A DNA stretch of 64,000 bases from Halomonas sp. YLGW01. Its GTDB lineage: Bacteria > Pseudomonadota > Gammaproteobacteria > Pseudomonadales > Halomonadaceae. The stretch spans positions 1,240,001-1,304,000 of the forward strand of contig NZ_CP062005.1 of assembly GCF_014840935.1 (NCBI RefSeq), given 5' to 3'. Both the position numbers and the translations under genes were made by a program. The notes beneath the pieces were generated by a model, which worked only from the letters and a program-made list of their open reading frames with translations, had not been told where the DNA came from and did not search any database. Below, piece by piece: positions 57,203 through 64,000 of this stretch (position 1 is its first letter; each line of letters begins with the position of its first letter).

Positions 57203-57793
57203 ATGATCCGTGATTCACGACGCATCGCTCTTGCCCTGGCGCCGCTGGCGCTGCTGTCTGCCGGTGCGGCCAGTGCCCATGCGGGCCACGAGCCCGGCGC
57301 GGGTGGCCTGCTGGCCGGCCTGCTGCATCCGCTGAGCGGAATGGATCATCTGCTGGCCCTGGTCGCCATCGGCCTGTGGAGTGTGCGCCAGTCACGCTCG
57401 CTTGGATGGGTCGTGCCCGGCCTGGCGGCGGGAGGCATGTTGCTGGGCGCCGGGCTTGCCTGGGGCGGGCTATTCCTGCCCGGGGTCGAGACCGGCATCG
57501 CCCTGTCGGTACTGCTCTCCGGCTTGCTGCTCGCCACCCTGGTGCGGTTGCCCGCACAGATCGGCGCGATGCTGGTGGTGACCTTCCTGGTCTTTCACGG
57601 TCAGGCCCATGCCGTCGAGATGCCGGTCGGCGCCTCGCTGCTGGCCTACCTGGCGGGCTTCCTGCTGGCGACGCTGGGCCTTGGTCAGCTGGGGCGCGCC
57701 TTCGGCCAGGCACTGGCGACGCGGGTGCCATATCTCGAGCGGATGGTCGGAGCCCTGGTGGCGCTGGCCGGCGGGATGCAGATCATGGGTTGA
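57203..57793 (+). CDS. HupE/UreJ family nickel permease-type membrane protein
   Basis: 196 residues. Signal-like first helix ending ...GAASA-HAGHEPG, then about six helices. LLHPLSGMDHLLALVAIGLWS, with H, D and H near the membrane edge, is the HupE/UreJ metal-binding motif, and VTFLVFHGQAHAVE repeats the His-rich theme. Members mediate nickel (sometimes cobalt) uptake. As the last gene of the urease cluster, ahead of a strong terminator, it probably supplies nickel to UreE/UreG. Confidence 0.92.
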   Translation: MIRDSRRIALALAPLALLSAGAASAHAGHEPGAGGLLAGLLHPLSGMDHLLALVAIGLWSVRQSRSLGWVVPGLAAGGMLLGAGLAWGGLFLPGVETGIALSVLLSGLLLATLVRLPAQIGAMLVVTFLVFHGQAHAVEMPVGASLLAYLAGFLLATLGLGQLGRAFGQALATRVPYLERMVGALVALAGGMQIMG

Positions 57794-57822
57794 CGAGCGG
57801 TGCTGCACATTCGTGCATCTCC

Positions 57823-57858
57823 CAAGCGCCCGGCCTCTCGCCGGGCGCTTGTTTTTTT
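57823..57858 (+). terminator. Strong terminator of the urease operon
   Basis: Perfect 11-bp arms CAAGCGCCCGG/CCGGGCGCTTG, 7-base loop, then seven T residues. Confidence 0.93.
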
Positions 57859-58053
57859 GGCTTGGAATATCAAGAAAAACATGGCGTTGCCGATAGGTTC
57901 TGTAGAAGGAAGATTTTCGTCACCCGAAGGAAGGTGTCAGAGTAGAGGGATTTACGAGGCGCTCCGTGTCTGGAGTATGATATTTCTCAAGCTTTGGGAC
58001 GAAAGCTTGAGTTGTATGCTTGAGGTTGAACCTAGTCGGGAGGACATCCGTCA

Positions 58054-60717
58054 ATGGCGCCATCCTTAGCGTCGGAACAGGTATTTCGAGAATTGGCTGA
58101 TGGATTGGCCCTAGACATCCCAACGGAGCACTTCTTCCCCGAGCTTGCCAACCGACTGGCCCGGGTTCTTCACGTCGATCATGTGATCGTCGCTGGCCTG
58201 GTGTCCGAGGATGCCGCTCTGGCGCGCACCCTGGGCCTGTGGTCGCATGGGCGCCTGCGGGACAACATCACCTACCCGCTGGCGGGTAGTCCCTGCGAGC
58301 GAGTGATTGGTCAGGAACCATGCCACATCCCCGAAGGGGTCTGTGGGGCCTTCCCCGATGATACGCTGCTGGCCGAGCTGGATGCCGAGTCTTATCTGGG
58401 CATGCCGGTTATCGGCCGCGAGGGGGAGGCACTGGGGCTGGTCGCGATTCTGCATTCACAGCCCCTGCACGTTCCCCAACTTGCCAGAGAGGTGCTGCGC
58501 ATCGCTGCGATGCGCGCCGGGGCGGAACTGAATCGTCAACGCATCATAGCCACCGTCCAGGAGAGCGAGCGTCGCCTCGATACCTTGATGAGTCACCTGC
58601 CGGGGATGGCCTATCAGCGTCTGCACGACGAGGCGGGCCGTCTCAAGTTCGTGAGCCGTGGCGCCAAGGACCTGATTGGCCTCGAGGCGGCGCAGTTGAC
58701 CGCCGGAGCGGGGTGCTCCTTCATGGAGCTGGTGCATCAGGACGATCGCCAGCGCATCCAGCGCCAGATCCTGAAAGACATCGAGGCATGTCGGCCCTAT
58801 CAGCTGAGCTATCGACTGCATACGGCTAGCGGTCAGGTGTGCTGGGTCTCAGAACAGGGGCAGGCGGTGCTGGATGCCGATGGCAAGCTCGCCTGGCTGG
58901 AGGGGTTCATCTTCGATAACACGCGACATCACGAGTCCAGGCGGATTCAGCAGGCGGTCACCCAGATCGCTTCGTCGGTCACGGCGCGGGGCGGCGAGCC
59001 CTTCTTCGACCAATTGGTTGATCACCTGACCCGGGCCCTGGATGCCGATGCCGGCGTCATCTCGACCCTCGAGGGTGGGCCGGCGGCTGGCCGAGTGGCG
59101 ACGCTGGCGGCGGTGATCGATGGGCGTAAGGTCGATAACTTCTGTTATGCGCTCGAGGCGACACCCTGCGCCGAGGTGATGAGGCGGGGGACATCCGTCA
59201 TCCCCGACAATGTCGCCAGCATGCTGCCGCCCGAAACCGACAACCAGCTCGCCTGGGCGCGAGGCCATGTCGGTCTGCGCCTGGACCATAGCAATGGGGA
59301 TGCGCTGGGGGTGCTGGTGGTCCTGTTCCGTGAGCCCATCGAGGATCCGGATTTCATCACCACGGTAATGAGGATCTTCGCCGCCAATGCAGCAGCCGAG
59401 CTAGAGCGCCAGCATAGTGACGACCACATCAATCGCCTGGCCTTCTCCGACGCCGAGACCGGCTTGCCCAACCGTGCCTACTTCATGTCACGAGTCGGCG
59501 ATGCTCTGATGGCCGCCAAGGCGACCCGGTCATCCTTGGGGCTCTTGTTGATGGACCTCCGGCGCTTCAAGGAGATCAATGACACCTTCGGTCACAGTGT
59601 CGGCGACCGGGTGCTGGCGGCTGCAGGGCACCGTTTTCAGGGGGTGCAGGTCAAGGGCATCGAGCTGCTGGCGCGACTAGGGGGCGACGAGTTCGCGGTG
59701 CTGATCGAGGCGCCCAGTCCGGCAAGCCTGGCCGAGCGCATGCAGTGTTATCAGCAGAGTCTCGAGGCACCGTTGGAGGTCGATGAGCGCTGGTTCGCTC
59801 TGGATGTGAGCATCGGTGGCGCGCTGTATCCCGAGCATGGCGATTCTCCCGGCGAGCTCTTCCAGCATGCCAGCCTGGCGGCTCACCATGCCAAGCGACA
59901 GGGGCAGGGACGCTGGCTTTATGACGAGCAGCTGGGCACCGCCATCGTGCGCCGTCAGCAGCTCCTCGACGAGTTCATCGCCGCGCTGCGCGGCGAGGGT
60001 CTCCAGCTCTATTATCAGCCGCAGGTGGATCTTGCCACGGGGCGTCTGTCTGGCGCCGAGGTGCTATGCCGCTGGTGCGATCCCGTGCGTGGCTGGGTCA
60101 GCCCGGGAGAATTCATCCCCCTCGCCGAAGAGCGGGGGCTGATGAAGGAGCTCGGTGCCTGGGTGCTCAAGACCGCCAGCGCACAGCTGCGGGACTGGCT
60201 CCAGGACGGGCGGACGGGCCTGCCTCGCTTGTCGGTGAATGTCTCCGCCCAGCAGTTGGAGGATGCGCACTTCTGTGAGGAGGTTGGGCGCCATACCGCC
60301 GGGGTCAGCCCCATGCAGATCGGTCTGGAGCTCACCGAGAGCGGTTTCATGCGCGACCCGGAACAGGCCCTGCGCCTGATGCAGGTTCTGAAGGCGCAGG
60401 GCTTTGGCCTCGCCATCGACGACTTCGGCACCGGCTACTCCTCCCTGGCATACCTCAAGCGCTTCTCCTCGGATACCCTCAAGATCGATATATCCTTCGT
60501 GCGTGACATGCTCTCGTCGAGTCATGACTACACCATCGTCACGACCATCATCGCCATGGCGCGCAGCATGGGGATGAAGACCGTCGCCGAAGGTGTGGAA
60601 ACGTCGGCACAGGCGCGGGCCTTGGCCGAGCTTGGCTGCGATCAGGGGCAGGGCTTCTATTTTGCTCGACCGATGAGCGCCGAGGACTTCGACAACCAGT
60701 GGCTGGGTCGACAATAG
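58054..60717 (+). CDS. Soluble GAF-PAS-GAF-GGDEF-EAL sensor protein
   Basis: 887 residues, no membrane segment. Order: GAF-like (about 15-165), PAS (about 175-300), second GAF-like (about 310-450), GGDEF (about 460-620), EAL (about 635-885). The cyclase motif G543-G-D-E-F is intact. The phosphodiesterase motif reads E669-V-L instead of EAL, but DDFGTGYSSLAYLK, KIDISFV and TVAEGVET are kept, so hydrolysis remains possible. Net c-di-GMP output cannot be told. The two GAF-like regions share PC-E/AV-hydrophobic segments (SPCERVI, TPCAEVM) and look like duplicates. Confidence 0.88.
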   Translation: MAPSLASEQVFRELADGLALDIPTEHFFPELANRLARVLHVDHVIVAGLVSEDAALARTLGLWSHGRLRDNITYPLAGSPCERVIGQEPCHIPEGVCGAFPDDTLLAELDAESYLGMPVIGREGEALGLVAILHSQPLHVPQLAREVLRIAAMRAGAELNRQRIIATVQESERRLDTLMSHLPGMAYQRLHDEAGRLKFVSRGAKDLIGLEAAQLTAGAGCSFMELVHQDDRQRIQRQILKDIEACRPYQLSYRLHTASGQVCWVSEQGQAVLDADGKLAWLEGFIFDNTRHHESRRIQQAVTQIASSVTARGGEPFFDQLVDHLTRALDADAGVISTLEGGPAAGRVATLAAVIDGRKVDNFCYALEATPCAEVMRRGTSVIPDNVASMLPPETDNQLAWARGHVGLRLDHSNGDALGVLVVLFREPIEDPDFITTVMRIFAANAAAELERQHSDDHINRLAFSDAETGLPNRAYFMSRVGDALMAAKATRSSLGLLLMDLRRFKEINDTFGHSVGDRVLAAAGHRFQGVQVKGIELLARLGGDEFAVLIEAPSPASLAERMQCYQQSLEAPLEVDERWFALDVSIGGALYPEHGDSPGELFQHASLAAHHAKRQGQGRWLYDEQLGTAIVRRQQLLDEFIAALRGEGLQLYYQPQVDLATGRLSGAEVLCRWCDPVRGWVSPGEFIPLAEERGLMKELGAWVLKTASAQLRDWLQDGRTGLPRLSVNVSAQQLEDAHFCEEVGRHTAGVSPMQIGLELTESGFMRDPEQALRLMQVLKAQGFGLAIDDFGTGYSSLAYLKRFSSDTLKIDISFVRDMLSSSHDYTIVTTIIAMARSMGMKTVAEGVETSAQARALAELGCDQGQGFYFARPMSAEDFDNQWLGRQ

Positions 60718-60972
60718 CGTCGAACGAATCACGCATCGGCGCAGTGAGCCGGGGTGGCGATTTTGTCGGTCGGGAGAGGGTCCATGTATCCGACCGAGTC
60801 GCCCGAGGGCTGCCGGCATAGCGAAAGGACTAGACCAAACGGGAGCCGCTTTCCCCGATCTTGACGAGCCGTCGGCCCGGTCTAGCCTGAAGACATGCTA
60901 GGAGCTGGCATGGCTGTATTGGACCGACCGGCATGAGGCTCGTCGGCATGCACCAGCTCATGAGGAGTGGGC

Positions 60973-61290
60973 ATGAAACGGATGTGTGTGTCCTGGCTTG
61001 TCTTGATCGGGCTGATGGCATCAATGTTGGCCTATGGACAGGATGTTTCACCGCTGGAGGGTGGCCAGGGTAGCGATACCACGCCGCTGGCTCAGGCATC
61101 GGGCGGGCAGGGCCAGGGGGGTGCCGGCGGTCTTGCCCCGGGCGGAGCGGCGGGAGGGGCCGCCGCCGGCATGTCCTCGGCTTCCATCGCTGGCATCGTG
61201 CTTGGCTCGGCGATTGCCATCGGGGTGGTGGCCGCCTCCGTCGGGGGAGGCGGTGGTGGTTCCTCCGGCGCGACGGGCACCACTGAGTAG
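60973..61290 (+). CDS. Small secreted Gly/Ala-rich protein (YjbE-like)
   Basis: 105 residues from ATG 60973, with GAGGAG 5 bases upstream. Signal peptide to about ...MLAYG-QDV, a Gly/Ala-rich middle, then a hydrophobic segment SIAGIVLGSAIAIGVVAASV followed by a run of glycines and GATGTTE. The layout (short secreted protein, small-residue hydrophobic stretch, Gly/Ser/Thr tail) resembles YjbE of exopolysaccharide operons, but yjbFGH are not adjacent. The gene stands alone between a c-di-GMP enzyme and a tRNA. Confidence 0.6.
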   Translation: MKRMCVSWLVLIGLMASMLAYGQDVSPLEGGQGSDTTPLAQASGGQGQGGAGGLAPGGAAGGAAAGMSSASIAGIVLGSAIAIGVVAASVGGGGGGSSGATGTTE

Positions 61291-61431
61291 TGCTTACGCA
61301 CAAGACCTCGTGTCGGACTGTATCACCAGGTCGCCTTCTGGCGATTAGGATGTGTGCTGGTTGCGAGCATGAGACCACCTAGCCTTGCTACGCCATAATG
61401 GCAAGTCATGGCCCCAGTAGTCGCGGCTTGC

Positions 61432-61446
61432 CGTGACAGTGTCACG
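61432..61446. promoter_or_regulatory. 15-bp perfect palindrome upstream of nothing annotated
   Basis: CGTGACA-G-TGTCACG in the 260-base gap between the small secreted gene and the tRNA terminator. It could be an operator, but no start codon lies suitably downstream on either strand. Confidence 0.4.
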
Positions 61447-61500
61447 TTAGTTGTCTCGCCACGAATCCCGCACAAGTCAGAATGAGTCCTTAAGACGGCA

Positions 61501-61534
61501 GAAAGCCCCGCAGAGCGCATCATACGGGGCTTTC
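61501..61534 (-). terminator. Terminator of tRNA-Leu
   Basis: Perfect 10-bp arms GAAAGCCCCG/CGGGGCTTTC with a 14-base loop, 16 bases past the tRNA 3' end on the minus strand. Confidence 0.8.
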
Positions 61535-61550
61535 AGCGATGTCATGTTCT

Positions 61551-61635
61551 TGGTGCGGATGGGGAGACTCGAACTCCCACGCGCTGAGGCACTAGAACCT
61601 AAATCTAGCGTGTCTACCAATTCCACCACATCCGC
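61551..61635 (-). tRNA. tRNA-Leu (anticodon UAG)
   Basis: 85 bases on the minus strand with an encoded CCA end. Acceptor arms GCGGATG/CATCCGC pair fully. The anticodon arm CTAGA-TTTAGGT-TCTAG gives anticodon TAG. The long variable arm and GGTTCGAG-like T arm (AGTTCGAGTCT) are typical of type II tRNA-Leu. Confidence 0.97.
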
Positions 61636-61670
61636 AACGCTGCAGTATTTTAGAGATGACAGCCTCTAAG

Positions 61671-62360
61671 TCAAGGTATATCAGGAAGTTTCAGGTACCT
61701 GGCGGCCTGCTCTGGCAGCGTGTCGGTCGAACGTTGTGTCAGGTGAGGGACGCGGCCCAAGCAGGGCGCCGGCAGGTGATGGGTCAGGGTCGCTAGGTTG
61801 TCATCCGCCTCTTCGAAGTCGGTCGTGACGCCATTGGCGACCCAGCCCGCAAGCCGCAGCCCCTGTGCCCGGATCGCCTCGGCGGTGAGCCGGGCATGGT
61901 TGATGCATCCAAGGCGCAGGCCGACGACGAGAATCACCGGCAGCTGCAATGCGCCGGCCAGGTCGCTCAGGTCCTCGTCCTCATTGAGCGGTACCCGCCA
62001 ACCACCGGCGCCCTCGATCAGGGTCAGGTCGCGCTCCGCGGCGAGCGGGGATGCCATGGCTTGAGTCAGGTCGGCCAGGCGCAGGGTATCGCCCACCTGA
62101 CGGGCCGCCAGATGAGGCGCGATGGCCGGGGCATAGGCGAAGGGGTTGATGGTCGCGTAGTCGACCTCGGGATGGCTGTGAGCCTTCAGGGCGAGGGCAT
62201 CCTCGTTGCGGAGCCCCTCGGGATACCGTTGACACCCCGAGGCCACCGGTTTGAGGCCGAGGGTCGTCAGCCCATGATGTCGCGCCAAGGCCAGCAGGCC
62301 TGCGGTGATGAGCGTCTTGCCGGCGTCGGTGTCGGTTCCGGTGATGAAATAGGCAGCCAT
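61671..62360 (-). CDS. bioD: Dethiobiotin synthetase
   Basis: 229 residues from ATG 62360. ATP-dependent carboxylase that closes the ureido ring of dethiobiotin. P-loop FITGTDTDAGKT at the N-terminus, KPVASGCQ, LIEGAGGWRVPLNE and GLRLGCINHA are BioD signatures. It is last in the bioF-bioH-bioC-bioD order on the minus strand, 25 bases after bioC. Confidence 0.96.
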   Translation of the reverse strand: MAAYFITGTDTDAGKTLITAGLLALARHHGLTTLGLKPVASGCQRYPEGLRNEDALALKAHSHPEVDYATINPFAYAPAIAPHLAARQVGDTLRLADLTQAMASPLAAERDLTLIEGAGGWRVPLNEDEDLSDLAGALQLPVILVVGLRLGCINHARLTAEAIRAQGLRLAGWVANGVTTDFEEADDNLATLTHHLPAPCLGRVPHLTQRSTDTLPEQAARYLKLPDIP

Positions 62361-62385
62361 GCTGTATCCGGTAGTGTTCCAGGGG

Positions 62386-63210
62386 TCAGGTCTTGAGGAG
62401 ATCAAGCGTCAGGCGTTGATAGGTGACAGGCAGTCCCTCGCTGTCGCGCAGCTGCTCGTAGCGTTCCCGGGCACCCGCGACATCACGTCGGGTCAGGGTG
62501 CTCGCGGGCCGGGAGAGTTGCGCGCCTACGCCCTTGATCGAGGCCATCACGGCCGGGAGGTCCGGGTAATGAAAGCGCTCTCCGACCTGCTCGAGATCCA
62601 CGGCATCGAAGCCCGCTTGGTGCGCGGACTGCTCGAGTACCTGGGGAGGAAGGAAAGTGAGCAGGGCACCGGGCCGCGACCAGGCCCAGCCGACCTCCGC
62701 GAGGGTGCCGGGCCCGAGGGTGTTGAGCAGCGCCCGGCCGCCGGGCCGCAAAACCCGCTGGAGTTCCTGCAGGACCGCGTCCAGGTCCGGGCACCACTGG
62801 ATAGCCAGGTTGGAAAACACCAGATCCAGGCTGGCATCGGCCAGTGGCAGCTGGGCGGCATCGCCACATAGCCAGCCGAGTCGCTGACCATGCTGTTCGC
62901 GGGCCTGGGCCAGCATTCCCGGGGCCAGATCGAGCCCGACCACCCGGGTCGAGGCGTCGGTCTTCGAATAGTGGTGGGCGAGGCGTGCCGTCCAGTGGCC
63001 GGGGCCGCAGCCCAGATCAAGCACGCGCGTGGCGTGATCGGGCAGCCGTTGCCAAAGCGCTTCTCCCATGGCCTGTTGCGCGGTGGCCAGTTCGCCATAG
63101 CGGGGCGCGGCACGGCTAAAGGCATGGGCGACACGACGGCGCCAGTCGCTGGAAGCGGCCGCCACCTGCTCCTCTGGGGTCGCGTTCGAGGGGGCCGTCG
63201 CCAGAGTCAT
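62386..63210 (-). CDS. bioC: Malonyl-ACP O-methyltransferase
   Basis: 274 residues from ATG 63210, which overlaps the bioH stop (ATGA). It methylates malonyl-ACP to let the fatty acid machinery build pimeloyl-ACP. SAM motif VLDLGCGPGHWTARLA (about residues 64-79), LVFSNLAIQWCPDL and the N-terminal VAHAFSRAAPRYGELATAQQ are BioC-specific. Confidence 0.94.
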   Translation of the reverse strand: MTLATAPSNATPEEQVAAASSDWRRRVAHAFSRAAPRYGELATAQQAMGEALWQRLPDHATRVLDLGCGPGHWTARLAHHYSKTDASTRVVGLDLAPGMLAQAREQHGQRLGWLCGDAAQLPLADASLDLVFSNLAIQWCPDLDAVLQELQRVLRPGGRALLNTLGPGTLAEVGWAWSRPGALLTFLPPQVLEQSAHQAGFDAVDLEQVGERFHYPDLPAVMASIKGVGAQLSRPASTLTRRDVAGARERYEQLRDSEGLPVTYQRLTLDLLKT

Positions 63211-63968
63211 GCAGGGCACCCGGCGCGCATCAGGGCGGCGTCGTCATGCGCCCTGGCCAGTGCGGCCAGCCGGCCGGCCAGGACTTCAGGCTGGGAGAGC
63301 TGCGGGCAATGGCCGGCCAGGTCGATCGGCCGTGACAGATTCGGCGCCATGTCATCGTGGGCGGTGGGAGTCAGCGGGTCCCGCTCGCCGGTCAGCGTGA
63401 ATATCGAGCAGGGAGGCGCGGTGAAGATATCGCTATTATCGAGCCTTGCCAGCCAGTCGAGGCCAATCGCCAGGCTGGAGAGTGTGGCGGGAGGCGTATC
63501 GCCGATAAGCGCCTGAAGCTGGCGGTGGACGAGGCGCGGCCGGGGCTCACCGCCCAGCTGCCAGCGCAGGAAGTGTCGCCAGGTCGCCAGCGGGTCCTGG
63601 TCGAAGGCATCCTGGAAGGCGGCCAGGGCAGCCGGCGTCACGCCGTCCTGCGCTTCTTGCTGGCTGGTCGTGAAGCGCGCGTGCATGCCCAGGCTCAACA
63701 GCGCCCGGGGGGGCGGCAGGTGCTCCAGTAGTGACGTGGCTAGCAGGCCGCCTAGCGACCAGCCGACCCAGACCGCATCCGGTGGCAGGGCATCGGCCAT
63801 GGCCTCGGCCAGCGTCGCGAGGTCCTCGGGCATTATCTCCTCGCGCCGATCGCCGTAGCCGGGCCAGTCCGGCGTGGTCACGTCGAGATCGGCGGGTAGC
63901 GATGCGATCAGCGGCTGCCAGATACGGGCGTCGATGCCCCAGCCGGAGAGCAGGACGAGCCGGGTCAT
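63207..63968 (-). CDS. bioH: Pimeloyl-ACP methyl ester carboxylesterase (BioH-type)
   Basis: 253 residues. Alpha/beta hydrolase with nucleophile motif GWSLGG and oxyanion residues LLSGWGIDARIW; the catalytic His is likely in AGHCPQLSQPE. Placement between bioF and bioC indicates the BioH role of removing the methyl ester from pimeloyl-ACP. It overlaps bioF upstream and bioC downstream by 4 bases each. Confidence 0.9.
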   Translation of the reverse strand: MTRLVLLSGWGIDARIWQPLIASLPADLDVTTPDWPGYGDRREEIMPEDLATLAEAMADALPPDAVWVGWSLGGLLATSLLEHLPPPRALLSLGMHARFTTSQQEAQDGVTPAALAAFQDAFDQDPLATWRHFLRWQLGGEPRPRLVHRQLQALIGDTPPATLSSLAIGLDWLARLDNSDIFTAPPCSIFTLTGERDPLTPTAHDDMAPNLSRPIDLAGHCPQLSQPEVLAGRLAALARAHDDAALMRAGCPA

Positions 63969-64000
63969 GACGCCTGGGCCTCCCGGTACCTGAGTTCGGC
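63965..64000 (-). CDS. bioF: Probable 8-amino-7-oxononanoate synthase, last codons only
   Basis: Twelve codons on the minus strand (ending AELRYREAQAS, then TGA) overlap the bioH start by ATGA. Too short to identify by itself; named from the conserved bioF-bioH-bioC-bioD order. Confidence 0.6.
   Translation of the reverse strand, partial: AELRYREAQAS

Noticed and set aside
60830-60885. CTAGACC/GGTCTAG inverted repeat upstream of the small secreted gene
   Set aside because: 7-bp arms are 42 bases apart with no inner pairing or target-site duplication; probably chance.

Overview
The window is GC-rich, gene-dense chromosomal DNA from a gammaproteobacterium. Three features point to the Pseudomonas/Oceanospirillales side of the class: the order trpA-accD-folC-SPOR gene-cvpA-purF-metZ, a phhABC aromatic amino acid operon facing a TyrR/PhhR-type regulator, and linked urtABCDE-ureDABCEFG. 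My best guess is a Halomonas-like organism; this is inference from gene content, not a search result. I saw no phage, insertion sequence, CRISPR array, integrase or origin.

Layout. 1-6.8 kb: core biosynthesis (trpA end, accD, folC, SPOR protein, cvpA, purF, metZ), tightly packed and on the plus strand. 7-15 kb: a cytochrome b561/YceI pair, an orphan 2OG-Fe(II) dioxygenase, a membrane GGDEF-EAL protein, a MATE exporter and dadA. 15.2-20.3 kb: phhABC (minus) divergent from phhR (plus), with an unnamed membrane gene directly behind phhR. 20.3-25.3 kb: the ribose operon rbsDACBR, without rbsK in the window. 25.3-32.4 kb: a RecQ-family helicase, a diguanylate cyclase, cfa, a thiamine-binding-type small protein, a decayed formaldehyde dehydrogenase fragment and the divergent pair argP/argO. 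32.5-38.1 kb: hppD, an NSS-type Na+ symporter, cysQ, SUMT (cobA) and an RlpA lipoprotein. 38.1-45.3 kb: an overlapping four-gene operon (IclR regulator, response regulator, sensor kinase, periplasmic binding protein) divergent from tctCBA. 45.4-57.8 kb: urea ABC importer, urease and a HupE/UreJ permease. 58-64 kb: a soluble GAF/PAS/GGDEF/EAL protein, a Gly-rich secreted small protein, tRNA-Leu(UAG) and bioD-bioC-bioH-(bioF).

How the parts work together. PhhA/PhhB/PhhC convert phenylalanine to tyrosine and then 4-hydroxyphenylpyruvate, which HppD takes to homogentisate. An 18-bp dyad (YGTCAYG-N5-TTGACR type) occurs three times between phhA and phhR and once upstream of hppD, which links these loci into one likely PhhR regulon. 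The urea block has a textbook sigma-54 promoter with two NtrC-like sites upstream, indicating nitrogen-limitation control: UrtA-E import urea, UreABC hydrolyse it, UreDEFG insert nickel, and HupE/UreJ probably supplies nickel. The tctCBA tricarboxylate-type transporter faces an operon that combines IclR, two-component and binding-protein sensing, with an 18-bp dyad in the shared promoter region.

The most interesting items are the PhhR-box family, seven 13-bp tandem repeats in front of phhR, the IclR/two-component/binding-protein operon, and the orphan dioxygenase with paired palindromes. Starts were chosen from Shine-Dalgarno spacing, overlaps with neighbours and family N-termini; ambiguous ones are flagged.
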